From assembly GCF_001513675.1 (NCBI RefSeq), contig NZ_CP013859.1, positions 1,923,081 to 1,987,080 on the forward strand: 64,000 bases of DNA, given 5' to 3'. The notes below the pieces were generated by a model, which saw only the letters and a program-made list of their open reading frames with translations, was not told the origin of the DNA and did no database searches. Positions 53,592 to 61,678 of the stretch are shown here, piece by piece. The position numbers were made by a program, and so were the translations under genes. Each line of letters starts with the position of its first letter. The stretch's first letter is position 1. The DNA is from Microbacterium sp. XT11. Lineage in GTDB: Bacteria > Actinomycetota > Actinomycetes > Actinomycetales > Microbacteriaceae.

Positions 53592-53610
53592 TTCTAAAGC
53601 GACATTAGAA
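53592..53610. promoter_or_regulatory. Operator candidate before the deglycosidase operon
   Basis: TTCTAA (53592-53597) and TTAGAA (53605-53610), perfect 6-bp arms, 7-bp spacer, in an AT-rich stretch between two operons. CTTATGT at 53586 precedes it. Confidence 0.5.
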
Positions 53611-53620
53611 TGTAGAAATC

Positions 53621-53671
53621 ATGACAAAGGAGTCTGCGGCCCCGGTCGCACCGACGAGGAGGTTCTGGTGA
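53621..53671 (+). CDS. Possible 16-residue leader peptide
   Basis: ATG 53621 starts MTKESAAPVAPTRRFW-stop. Its TGA overlaps GTG 53668 of the next gene (GTGA). The ribosome site GAGGAGG of that gene lies inside it. It may be a coupling leader or simply chance; it has no clear ribosome site of its own. Confidence 0.3.
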   Translation: MTKESAAPVAPTRRFW

Positions 53672-54057
53672 TCCCGGATCGCATCATCGAGCAGGGCACG
53701 CTCAGTGTCCGCGACGGGCGCGCGGCGGTGGAGGTGCGTCTGCCCTGGTACCGCGCCCTTCCGGCATCGTGCATCTCCGCTGCGAAGCTCACCGTCGACG
53801 GTGCGGAGGCGCCATCCGAATCGCTGCGGTGGCGCATGAACGATCGCGAGTTCACCTTCGACGAGATGAGGGAGAACACCGATGAGTGGTGGTTCCCCAC
53901 CGACTCGGTCGTGCTCTCGGGCGATGTGGCGGTCGGCGCCGGTGTCCACCGCGTGCGCGTCGACCTCACGCTCTACATCCCGTACATCATCATCGACGAC
54001 GACCAGGTGCTCCACATCGAAGAGCACGACGAGAAAGAGATGGAGGTCGCGGCGTGA
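53668..54057 (+). CDS. C-glycoside deglycosidase beta subunit (DUF6379)
   Basis: 129 residues from GTG 53668, preceded by GAGGAGG. It is a small beta-rich protein with the DUF6379 landmarks VEVRLPWYRALPASCI near the N-terminus and HRVRVDLTLYIPYI near the end. In characterised deglycosidases this small subunit packs on the TIM-barrel alpha subunit and contributes to the active site. It overlaps the alpha gene by 4 bases, the same order as in the fused protein at 45543. Confidence 0.85.
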   Translation: MIPDRIIEQGTLSVRDGRAAVEVRLPWYRALPASCISAAKLTVDGAEAPSESLRWRMNDREFTFDEMRENTDEWWFPTDSVVLSGDVAVGAGVHRVRVDLTLYIPYIIIDDDQVLHIEEHDEKEMEVAA

Positions 54058-55184
54058 CCCTTCGACAGGCTCAGGCGCCCGAGGCGGACGGCAAGGGCAC
54101 ACCCATCCAGGGCGTGACGCTCTACAGCTTCACCCGCGCCTTCCACGCTCGTGAGTACGACCTCGACCAGCTCATCCGCAAGACCGCGGACGAGGGCTTC
54201 GGCCCGGGGCTGGAGGTCATCGGCTTCTCCAGCTTCCGCGGGTTCCCCGAGATCGACGATCACTTCGCCGGTCGCTTCTCGGATCTGGTGGACGAGGTGG
54301 GGCTGGTCCGCACGTCGCTCGCGATCAACGCCGACGTCGGTCTACGCCCCGACAGGCTCATGGATCAGGAAGAGCTCATCGCCTACATGCGCAGGCAGAT
54401 CGCGGCCGCTGCGAAGCTCGGCTTCCCGATCGCCCGCGTGCAGATCTCGCTCACCCCGGATTCGATGGAGGCGCTCGCGCCCATCGCCGAGGAGTACGGC
54501 GTCACCCTCGCCCTCGAGGTCCACGCAGACCAGTACGCCTCGCACCCGCGCATCCTCGCCCTGCGCGACCGGTACGAGAAGGTCGGTTCGCCGTTCCTCG
54601 GCTTCACGATGGACTGGGGCGCGACGGTGACGGGCTTCGCCCCGTCGCTCATCGAGGCCTACCGCCGCCGCGGCGCCTCGGAGGAGCTGCTGTCGGCCGT
54701 GGTGCGGCTGTGGGACGAGTACTACGAGCAGGGGCCGCCGGCGGATCAGGCCGAGCACGGTCAGCGTTTCGGACGATTCATCGGTCTCGCGCACGAGCAC
54801 GGCCGTCCCGACCTCGGGATCGACTTCGGCATCAACGGCACCGGTCTGTTCGGGCCGGCCCGCGTGGACGACTGGCTCGAGATCATGCCCTGGATCCGTC
54901 ACGTGCACGGCAAGTTCTTCGGCATCGACGAGAACGGGGACGAGCCGTCGGTTCCGGTCGCCGACCTCATCACGCTGCTGGTCGACAACGGTTACAGCGG
55001 CGCGGTCTCGAGCGAATACGAGGGGTGGCACTGGAACCACTGGCAGGGCCCGTTCGAGATCGTCCGCGGCGAACAGGCCATCCAGCGCGCTGCGGCGGAA
55101 GCCGCCGGGTCGCGCATGATCACCGACGCCGCTGAGGCTCGCCGCACCCTCGACACCCATCTCGCGCACGCCGTGCGCATCTGA
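54054..55184 (+). CDS. C-glycoside deglycosidase alpha subunit (TIM barrel)
   Basis: 376 residues from GTG 54054, sharing GTGA with the beta stop. Metal-site candidates are Glu155 (LALEVHAD), Asp187 (TMDWGA), His285 (RHVHGKFF) and Glu321 (SSEYEG), the set used by xylose-isomerase-like lyases. The first ten or so codons (TLRQAQAPEA) are encoded by a REP-like palindrome, so the native N-terminus may be altered. With the 53668 protein it would cleave 3-oxo-C-glycosides by beta-elimination-like chemistry. Confidence 0.83.
   Translation: MTLRQAQAPEADGKGTPIQGVTLYSFTRAFHAREYDLDQLIRKTADEGFGPGLEVIGFSSFRGFPEIDDHFAGRFSDLVDEVGLVRTSLAINADVGLRPDRLMDQEELIAYMRRQIAAAAKLGFPIARVQISLTPDSMEALAPIAEEYGVTLALEVHADQYASHPRILALRDRYEKVGSPFLGFTMDWGATVTGFAPSLIEAYRRRGASEELLSAVVRLWDEYYEQGPPADQAEHGQRFGRFIGLAHEHGRPDLGIDFGINGTGLFGPARVDDWLEIMPWIRHVHGKFFGIDENGDEPSVPVADLITLLVDNGYSGAVSSEYEGWHWNHWQGPFEIVRGEQAIQRAAAEAAGSRMITDAAEARRTLDTHLAHAVRI
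54058..54079 (+). repeat. REP-like element inside the start of the alpha gene
   Basis: CCCTTCGACAGGCTCAGGCG plus CC, an imperfect palindrome of the same family as the first unit of the 23446 array. It begins one base after the GTGA overlap. Confidence 0.65.
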
Positions 55185-55208
55185 CCATCGACACGCTCAG
55201 GGAGCGAA

Positions 55209-56249
55209 ATGACCAACGACAACGGCATCGCCGGCACCGGCATCAAGCTTGGCACGACGCTCTACTCCATGACGAGCGAGTTCGCTGCCGGGCAGTACAC
55301 CCCCGAGAGTCTCATCCGCGCGGTGCACGAGCACGGCATCGGCCCGGGTGTGGAGTTCAACTTCGCACAGCTGCTGCGCTCGTACCCTGACGTGGACGAC
55401 GACTTCGTGAAGCTGTGGTTCTCGACCCTCGAGAAGTACGGCCTCGAGGCGAGCGCGGTTGGCACGAACCTCGACATGGGGCGTCGCAAGGACCGCGACA
55501 TGACCCCCGACGAAGAGCACGAGTTCCTCGCGAGGCAGCTCACCTCGGCCCACAAGCTCGGATTCCGGCGCGTCGTCATCCGTTCGGCGGGCAAGGAGCT
55601 GCTGCGCAGCCTGCTGCCGCTCGCCGAGAAGTACGACCAGAAGCTCGGATACGAGATCCACGCGCCGGAGGGGCCGAACAGCCCGAAGGTTCAGCAGATC
55701 CGCGAACTGTACGCGGAGCTGGACAGCGATCGCCTCGGCTTCACCGCGGACTTCTCGTCGACGATGCACAGCCTGTCGCCCACTCTGCTGCGGACGCTGC
55801 GGAAGATGGGGATGGACGAGAAGTACTTCCCGATCATGGACGAGATCTGGCACAAGCCGCTGCCGATGCACGTGCGCAACCAGGAGTTCGAAGACATCCT
55901 CAGCGCCGACGGCGTCGACTTCCTGCGCTTCGGCCCGTTCACGCGGTTGGCCTTCAACATGCACGGTCTCGTCGCGCCCGAGGAGTGGCTCGACATCATG
56001 CCGCAGATCATCCACGTGCACGCGAAGTTCTATGCCATCGATGACGCCGGCGACGAGCCGGCGATGGACATCCCGCGCATCGTCCGCCAGTTCGTGGACG
56101 GCGGCTACACCGGCTACCTCTCCAGCGAATGGGAGGGTCACGCGTTCGCGGACCTGGGCGAGGACGACCCCATCGAGCTCGTGAAGAAGCAGCACGTGCT
56201 CATGCGCAACGCCATCGAAGACGCCGTCGCCGCGCGCCGGCCGGCCTGA
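55209..56249 (+). CDS. Second C-glycoside deglycosidase alpha-like subunit
   Basis: 346 residues. Metal-site candidates are Glu149 (GYEIHAPEG), Asp181 (TADFSST), His271 (IHVHAKFYAI) and Glu307 (SSEWEG). It is similar in layout to the 54054 alpha but longer in the middle (about 200-250). A beta-type gene follows at 57084, separated by an NTF2-like gene. It starts 24 bp after the first alpha, in the same operon, suggesting a second deglycosidase with different substrate. Confidence 0.82.
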   Translation: MTNDNGIAGTGIKLGTTLYSMTSEFAAGQYTPESLIRAVHEHGIGPGVEFNFAQLLRSYPDVDDDFVKLWFSTLEKYGLEASAVGTNLDMGRRKDRDMTPDEEHEFLARQLTSAHKLGFRRVVIRSAGKELLRSLLPLAEKYDQKLGYEIHAPEGPNSPKVQQIRELYAELDSDRLGFTADFSSTMHSLSPTLLRTLRKMGMDEKYFPIMDEIWHKPLPMHVRNQEFEDILSADGVDFLRFGPFTRLAFNMHGLVAPEEWLDIMPQIIHVHAKFYAIDDAGDEPAMDIPRIVRQFVDGGYTGYLSSEWEGHAFADLGEDDPIELVKKQHVLMRNAIEDAVAARRPA

Positions 56250-56291
56250 GACCGCACGACATACCGAGACAGCAAGACACAAGGAGAAGCC

Positions 56292-57074
56292 ATGTCGAAC
56301 ACAGCCACCGAGGCATCCGTCACCGACCTCATCGCCGAGATCGGCCGTCTGCGCGAGCAGGTCGAGGCCGCGCAGGCCCTCGCCCAGCGGGCGGAGGACC
56401 GCGGACAGATCGAGAACCTCTTCAACCGCTACATGTACCTGCACAACGCCTTCGAGGACGAGCAGATCATCCCGCTGTGGGTCAAGGAGGGCACGGAAGG
56501 CATCAGGGCCCGCTACACCAACGCCGGTCAGTACACGACCTGGCAGAGCGTCACCGACTACCACCGCGGTCGCCCGCACCCGGTGGGGAAGCTCATCCTG
56601 CACTCCACCAACACACCCGTCATCGAGGTCGCCGGAGACGGCAAGACCGCGAAGGGCGTCTGGATGATGGCGGGAACGGAGTCGGGTCTGACCGACCCGA
56701 AGGTCGCCGAGGAGTTCCCTGACATGTACTCGCCCGACGAGGTGCTCGGCAAGAAGGTCTGGGCGCACTGGGTGTGGTGCAAGTACGCCGTCGACTTCCT
56801 CAAGCAGGACGGCGAGTGGAAGTTCTGGAAGTTCCGCTGCTACGAGCTCGCGCGCGCGCCGTTCGAGGAGAACTGGGTCAGCTTCGGTCTGAAGAACCAG
56901 GGCGCGTTCGACCTCGACCTCATGTACTTCGGCGACGACGGCAAGCCCGTCTTCATGCCTCCGGCCGACGAGCCGGTGCCCTCGGAGAACCACCCCTACA
57001 GCCCCGAGACCGTTCAGAAGCTCGAGCCCGTTCCGCCGGTCCCGCACGACCGCTTCACCGACACCTTCGCCTGA
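56292..57074 (+). CDS. NTF2/SnoaL-like protein with N-terminal coiled coil
   Basis: 260 residues. Residues about 10-40 (heptads in LIAEIGRLREQVEAAQAL) are a predicted coiled coil. A SnoaL-like domain follows, starting with GQIENLFNRYMYLHNAF. It is longer than typical single-domain NTF2 enzymes. AAGGAG lies 7 bases before ATG. Relatives act as dehydratases, cyclases or ring-hydroxylase small subunits; here its place between an alpha and a beta gene suggests a role in aglycone handling. No function is assigned. Confidence 0.72.
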   Translation: MSNTATEASVTDLIAEIGRLREQVEAAQALAQRAEDRGQIENLFNRYMYLHNAFEDEQIIPLWVKEGTEGIRARYTNAGQYTTWQSVTDYHRGRPHPVGKLILHSTNTPVIEVAGDGKTAKGVWMMAGTESGLTDPKVAEEFPDMYSPDEVLGKKVWAHWVWCKYAVDFLKQDGEWKFWKFRCYELARAPFEENWVSFGLKNQGAFDLDLMYFGDDGKPVFMPPADEPVPSENHPYSPETVQKLEPVPPVPHDRFTDTFA

Positions 57075-57083
57075 GAGAAGACC

Positions 57084-57500
57084 ATGGCCACCCACGATTC
57101 ACTGTTCCGGGATGAGGACGTCAGGCGGACGGACGACGGCCTCGCCGTGTCCGTCCAGCTGCCGTGGTACCGCAGCCTCTGGCTCTCCGCCGTCGACGAT
57201 GTGTCGGCGACGGTGAACGGCACGCCCGTGGCGAAGGACGATCTGAGGTTCGTCCTCGAGGGGCGCGAGTATCGCGTCGAGGAGCTGCCCGAGCAGTCCG
57301 AGACCCTGTGGTTCGTCGCCGACCGCCCCGACATCCTCATCCACCTCGACGCTCCGCCTGCCGCGGGCGAGAAGGTGACCGTCGAGGTCGTGCTGACGAT
57401 GCGGCTGCTGTACATGCAGATCATGCCAGGCGTCGACGGCGGTCCCGGCCGTTACGTCACCAACCGCGTGCCGGTTCGCAGAGAGCTGGTGCTGGCGTGA
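57084..57500 (+). CDS. Second deglycosidase beta subunit (DUF6379)
   Basis: 138 residues. VSVQLPWYRSLWLSAVDD near the start parallels VEVRLPWYRALP in the 53668 protein, and the late VTVEVVLTMRLLYM parallels its terminal strand. It starts 9 bp after the NTF2-like stop and overlaps the Gfo/Idh gene by 4 bases. It would pair with the 55209 alpha subunit. Confidence 0.82.
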   Translation: MATHDSLFRDEDVRRTDDGLAVSVQLPWYRSLWLSAVDDVSATVNGTPVAKDDLRFVLEGREYRVEELPEQSETLWFVADRPDILIHLDAPPAAGEKVTVEVVLTMRLLYMQIMPGVDGGPGRYVTNRVPVRRELVLA

Positions 57501-58687
57501 CGACGCCGCTGCGCGTGGCCATGATCGGCTACGGCTTCATGGGCGCGGCGCACTCTGTGGGCTGGCGGCAGGCGCCGCGCATGTTCGACCTGCCTCGCGG
57601 CGTGGAGATGACCGTGGTCGTCGGCCGGAACGCCGACGCCGTGGCCTCCGCGGCGGCGAAGTGGGGGTGGGCGGAATCCGCCACCGACTGGCGTGAGGTG
57701 ATCGCCCGTGACGACATCGACATCGTCGACATCGTCACCCCGGGGGACTCGCACGCCGAGATCGCCATCGCTGCTCTCGAGGCGGGCAAGCACGTGCTGT
57801 GCGAGAAGCCCCTGGCCAACACCGTCGCCGAGGCGGAGGCCATGGTCCAGGCGGCCGAGCGTGCCAGAGCCGCGGGACTGCGGGCGATGGTGGGATTCAC
57901 CTACCGCCGGGTGCCGGCGGTCACGCTCCTTCGCGACATGATCGCCGAAGGCGCCGTCGGCGCCATCCGCCAGGTGCGCGCGGCGTACCGGCAGGACTGG
58001 CTCCTCGACCCGGAGATGCCGTTGGCCTGGCGCTTGCAGAAGGAGCACGCCGGCTCCGGGGCCCTCGGCGACATCGGCGCGCACATCATCGACATGACGC
58101 AGTTCGTGACGGGCCTCGGCGTCGAGAGGGTGTCGGGTGTGATCGACACGATCGTGAAGGAGCGCCCGCTGCCCGGCGACGGCTCCCTGGGGCTGTCGAG
58201 GGGGACCGGCACCGCCGAGAAGGGCGCGGTCACCGTCGACGACGTCGCGATCTTCACCGGTCGTCTCGCGGGCGGAGCGCTGGCGTCGTTCGAGGCCACG
58301 CGCTTCGCCACGGGGCGCAAAAACGCCCTCACCATCGAGGTGTCGGGCGATCGGGGCGCGCTCGCGTTCGATCTCGAAGACCTCAACAGCCTGCGGTTCT
58401 ACGACCGCACGGCGCCTGAGGGCCGTCAAGGCTTCACGCGGATCCTCGTGACCGAACCGCAGCACCCCTACGTGTCGGCGTGGTGGCCTGCGGGCCACAT
58501 GCTCGGCTACGAGCACGGGTTCAGCCATCAGGTCGTCGACCTCGTCCGCGCGATCGACGCCGGCACCGATTCGCCCCCCTCCTTCGAGGAGGGACTCGCG
58601 GTGCAGCGTGTGCTCGACGCCGTCGAGCGAAGCAGCGCCGCCGACGCGGCGTGGACGTCCGTGGCGCTCCCCGTCGCCGCCCACTGA
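57497..58687 (+). CDS. Gfo/Idh/MocA oxidoreductase
   Basis: 396 residues from GTG 57497. The NAD motif IGYGFMGAAHS is at 10-20, the Lys of CEKPLA at 104 is catalytic, and GALGDIGAHIIDM is the family block with the His/Asp set. These enzymes oxidise or reduce sugar carbons, often C3. Gut-type C-glycoside pathways use a Gfo/Idh enzyme for 3-oxidation where soil ones use a GMC enzyme; this locus has both. It may act in the reverse direction, reducing the released keto-sugar. Confidence 0.85.
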   Translation: MTTPLRVAMIGYGFMGAAHSVGWRQAPRMFDLPRGVEMTVVVGRNADAVASAAAKWGWAESATDWREVIARDDIDIVDIVTPGDSHAEIAIAALEAGKHVLCEKPLANTVAEAEAMVQAAERARAAGLRAMVGFTYRRVPAVTLLRDMIAEGAVGAIRQVRAAYRQDWLLDPEMPLAWRLQKEHAGSGALGDIGAHIIDMTQFVTGLGVERVSGVIDTIVKERPLPGDGSLGLSRGTGTAEKGAVTVDDVAIFTGRLAGGALASFEATRFATGRKNALTIEVSGDRGALAFDLEDLNSLRFYDRTAPEGRQGFTRILVTEPQHPYVSAWWPAGHMLGYEHGFSHQVVDLVRAIDAGTDSPPSFEEGLAVQRVLDAVERSSAADAAWTSVALPVAAH

Positions 58688-58726
58688 TCAGAAAACCGCA
58701 GTCATACCCGTTCCGAAGGATCTCTC

Positions 58727-59731
58727 ATGGCACGCCCCATCACCCTGTTCACCGGCCAGTGGGCCGATCTGCCCTTCGAAGAAGTCGCACGCCTCGCGGG
58801 GGAGTGGGGCTACGACGGGCTCGAGATCGCCTGCTGGGGCGACCACATCGACGTCTCCCGCTGGGATGACGACGCCTACGTGCAGTCCCGCCGCGACATC
58901 CTCGAGCGCAACGGACTGAAGGTGTGGACGATCTCGAACCACCTCGTCGGCCAGGCGGTCTGCGACGACCCCATCGACGAGCGGCATCACGACATCGTCC
59001 CCGCGCGGGTATGGGGCGACGGGGATGCCGAGGGCGTGCGGCAACGCGCCGCAGAAGAGCTGAAGAACACGGCTCGCTTCGCGGCGAAGCTCGGCGTGCG
59101 GACCGTGACCGGCTTCACCGGGTCGAGCATCTGGAAGTACGTCGCGATGTTCCCGCCGGCATCCGACGCGATGATCGAGGCCGGCTATCGCGACTTCGCC
59201 GAGCGCTGGAACCCGATCCTCGACGTGTTCGAGCAGGTCGGCGTGCGCTTCGCGCTCGAGGTGCACCCCTCCGAGATCGCCTACGACTACTGGACCGCCG
59301 CGAAGACGCTCGAGGCGATCGGACATCGCAAGAGCTTCGGCTTCAACTTCGACCCCTCGCACTTCGTGTGGCAGCAGCTGGACTCGGTGGCGTTCGTGCT
59401 CGACTTCGCCGACCACATCTTCCACGTGCACTGCAAGGAGTCCACGACCAATCTCGACGGACGCAACGGCGTGCTCGGCTCGCACCTGTCGTGGGACAAC
59501 CCGCGACGCGGCTGGACGTTCGTCTCGACCGGCCACGGCGACGTGCCGTGGGAACCGCTGTTCCGCGCCTTGAACGCGATCGGATACGACGGCCCGACGA
59601 GCGTGGAGTGGGAGGACGCAGGCATGGACCGCCTCGTGGGCGGCCCCGAGGCGCTCGCGTTCGTTCGCAAGCTCGGCGAGATCACCCCGCCGCACCAGCT
59701 GTTCGACGCGGCATTCTCGACCAGATCATGA
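58727..59731 (+). CDS. TIM-barrel sugar isomerase/epimerase
   Basis: 334 residues. Candidate metal residues are Glu178 (ALEVHPSEI), Asp209 (NFDPSHFVW), His235 (FHVHCKES) and Glu294 (SVEWED). [12 protein letters not shown] near the N-terminus is often seen in isomerases clustered with Gfo/Idh and ThuA-like genes. GAAGGA lies upstream. Likely acts on the keto-sugar released by the deglycosidases; exact reaction unknown. Confidence 0.83.
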   Translation: MARPITLFTGQWADLPFEEVARLAGEWGYDGLEIACWGDHIDVSRWDDDAYVQSRRDILERNGLKVWTISNHLVGQAVCDDPIDERHHDIVPARVWGDGDAEGVRQRAAEELKNTARFAAKLGVRTVTGFTGSSIWKYVAMFPPASDAMIEAGYRDFAERWNPILDVFEQVGVRFALEVHPSEIAYDYWTAAKTLEAIGHRKSFGFNFDPSHFVWQQLDSVAFVLDFADHIFHVHCKESTTNLDGRNGVLGSHLSWDNPRRGWTFVSTGHGDVPWEPLFRALNAIGYDGPTSVEWEDAGMDRLVGGPEALAFVRKLGEITPPHQLFDAAFSTRS

Positions 59732-59735
59732 ATCC

Positions 59736-59761
59736 GTGCAGGCGCATGTGAGCGCCTGCAC
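59736..59761 (+). terminator. Intercistronic hairpin before the ThuA-like gene
   Basis: Perfect 10-bp arms (59736-59745 with 59752-59761), 6-base loop, immediately after the isomerase stop. It may end part of the transcripts before the ThuA-like gene. Confidence 0.6.
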
Positions 59762-59790
59762 CTGCTCGACGACGAGATGGGACCCAGCTC

Positions 59791-60663
59791 ATGACCGACC
59801 GCCTCACAGTGCTCATCCTCTCGGGGCACATGACCACAGAGCACGACAACGCCCACCGCAGCTTCCGGCAGCACAACCAGTGGATCACGACCCTGCTGGA
59901 GGACACCGGCCGCTTCCGCGTGCGGGTCGTCGAGGATCCGCGAGGCCTGTCGGCGGCGGTCATCGACAGGTACGACGTGCTCATCGTCGTCTTCGAGGGT
60001 CGCGACGGCTACCACGACATGGCCACCGGCTTCGGGCCCGAGACGGACGCCGCGATCCTGCGCTTCGTGCACGACGAGGGCAAGGGGATCGTCTGGTTCC
60101 ACGGTTCGGCGGCCCAGGAGGACCGCTGGGGCTATCCCGAGGAGTACAACGTGATGCGCGGGGCCAAGCTCAGCGCGTGGGAGACCGGCCTGCGCCCCCG
60201 CCCGTGGGGTGAGGCGCTGCTGCGCACGACCGAGCCGCGGCACCCCATCACCGAGGGGATCAGCGAGACATGGACCGTCACCGGTGACGACATCCTCGTG
60301 GGCGTGCAGATGTACGACGGTGCGCGGGTGCTGCTGACGACCTTCGACGATCTCGAGGCGTACGAGAAGGCCCCGGCGTGGCCCATGCCGCATTACCCGG
60401 TCGACATCCCCGAGGGCGGGATCGCGGACCTGCCCGGCATCAACACCGACCAGCCGCTCGCCTGGATCAACGAGTACGGCGCGGGCCGGTCGTTCACCAT
60501 CACCATCGGGCACGACATCGACACGTTCCGTCGCATCGAGTTCATCAGGATGTTCCCGCGCGGCGTCGAGTGGGCCGCGACCGGCGAGGTCACCCTCACC
60601 GGACCCGACCGCCGCGGTGACCGGCGCATCAACCCGTGGCCGTACTACAACGGCGAAGGGTGA
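59791..60663 (+). CDS. ThuA-like protein
   Basis: 290 residues of the ThuA (trehalose utilisation) family, with a glutamine amidotransferase-like fold: VLILSGHMTTEHD, DVLIVVFEGRDGYHD, GKGIVWFHGSAAQ, and late RSFTITIGHDIDTFR. In Sinorhizobium ThuA and the Gfo/Idh protein ThuB degrade trehalose through a 3-keto sugar. Here it again sits with a Gfo/Idh gene, consistent with 3-keto-glycoside metabolism. It ends the rightward operon, facing the leftward one 25 bp away. Confidence 0.85.
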   Translation: MTDRLTVLILSGHMTTEHDNAHRSFRQHNQWITTLLEDTGRFRVRVVEDPRGLSAAVIDRYDVLIVVFEGRDGYHDMATGFGPETDAAILRFVHDEGKGIVWFHGSAAQEDRWGYPEEYNVMRGAKLSAWETGLRPRPWGEALLRTTEPRHPITEGISETWTVTGDDILVGVQMYDGARVLLTTFDDLEAYEKAPAWPMPHYPVDIPEGGIADLPGINTDQPLAWINEYGAGRSFTITIGHDIDTFRRIEFIRMFPRGVEWAATGEVTLTGPDRRGDRRINPWPYYNGEG

Positions 60664-60688
60664 TGCGCCCCCGGCGAAGGGCCGAGCG

Positions 60689-61678
60689 TCAGGCCGGGGC
60701 TCGGGTGCCCTCCAGGATCGGTCGCAGGACCTTCTGGACGTACCAGCCGGCGACCATCGTGCTCTCGGCCGGGTGCGGGCTCTGATCGGACTCGACCACG
60801 ATCCAGCCGGCGTAGCCGTGCTCGGCCAGCGCTCCCACGAAGTCCTCGAAGTCGACCAGCGCGCGCTCGTCGCTCGGCTCGTAGAACCAGCGGAGGATGC
60901 CGCGAGAGCCGCCCTCGGTGCGGATGAACTGCTCGGCGTGGGGTGTGCACGCCTCGGCGTCGTCCACCGTCTCGCGGGCGTCCTTCAGCTGCACGTGCAC
61001 GACGCGATCGGCGTGCCGTCGATAGAACGCCGCCGGATCGATCCCCGCGATGGCGTACTCGGCGGTGTCGATCGCGAGGCCGACGCGGCCAGGGTCGGTC
61101 GCCGCCAGCAGGCGCGAGATGCCGTCGTCCAGACGCAGCGCCGAGAGGAAGTCGACGTGCAGGCCGAGTGCGATCCCGTCGTCGGCGATGGCTCCGCCGA
61201 CGGTGTTCCACAGGTTCGCGAGAACCTCGATCTGCGCGGCCGAGAGCGCGCCCGTCTGCCAGGCCGACGGGGCGGCGCGCACGACGAGAACACTGCCCCC
61301 GAGACGGCGGACGGCGTCGGAGAACCAGCGTGCCGTCCGCGTGATCTGCTCGACCGAGGCGGGGTCGAGCGGGTCGGGGCCTCGCCCCATCTCGATCTCG
61401 AATCCGACGGCGGGGTCGTACACGTAGCTGCTGACCGCGTCGATGGCACACGCCGTGAGCGTCTCCTTGAACCCCTCGACCGAGCCGTACAGATCCGCGA
61501 GCTGCTGCGGCGTCCCCAGCGGCTCCCACGCGCCGAAGCTCTCCGCGGTCAGCTCGACGCCCGAGAAGCCGCTGATGGACACGGTCTTGAACGCCCGCTC
61601 GTGCTCGCGCCTGCGCACGAAGGAGTCGATGTTGGTGTCCCACTGATTGATGGCGTAGGCCCAGCGCACGTCGCTCAT
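60689..61678 (-). CDS. TIM-barrel isomerase/epimerase with His in the first metal position
   Basis: 329 residues from ATG 61678, overlapping the upstream stop by 4 bases. Metal-site candidates are Asp204 (AIDTAEYA), His228 (VVHVQLKD) and Glu296 (VVESDQS). The first site, usually Glu, reads GLHVDF with His174. It resembles the following gene (61675) in this replacement, so both form a sub-group. Role in keto-sugar isomerisation is inferred from position. Confidence 0.8.
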   Translation of the reverse strand: MSDVRWAYAINQWDTNIDSFVRRREHERAFKTVSISGFSGVELTAESFGAWEPLGTPQQLADLYGSVEGFKETLTACAIDAVSSYVYDPAVGFEIEMGRGPDPLDPASVEQITRTARWFSDAVRRLGGSVLVVRAAPSAWQTGALSAAQIEVLANLWNTVGGAIADDGIALGLHVDFLSALRLDDGISRLLAATDPGRVGLAIDTAEYAIAGIDPAAFYRRHADRVVHVQLKDARETVDDAEACTPHAEQFIRTEGGSRGILRWFYEPSDERALVDFEDFVGALAEHGYAGWIVVESDQSPHPAESTMVAGWYVQKVLRPILEGTRAPA

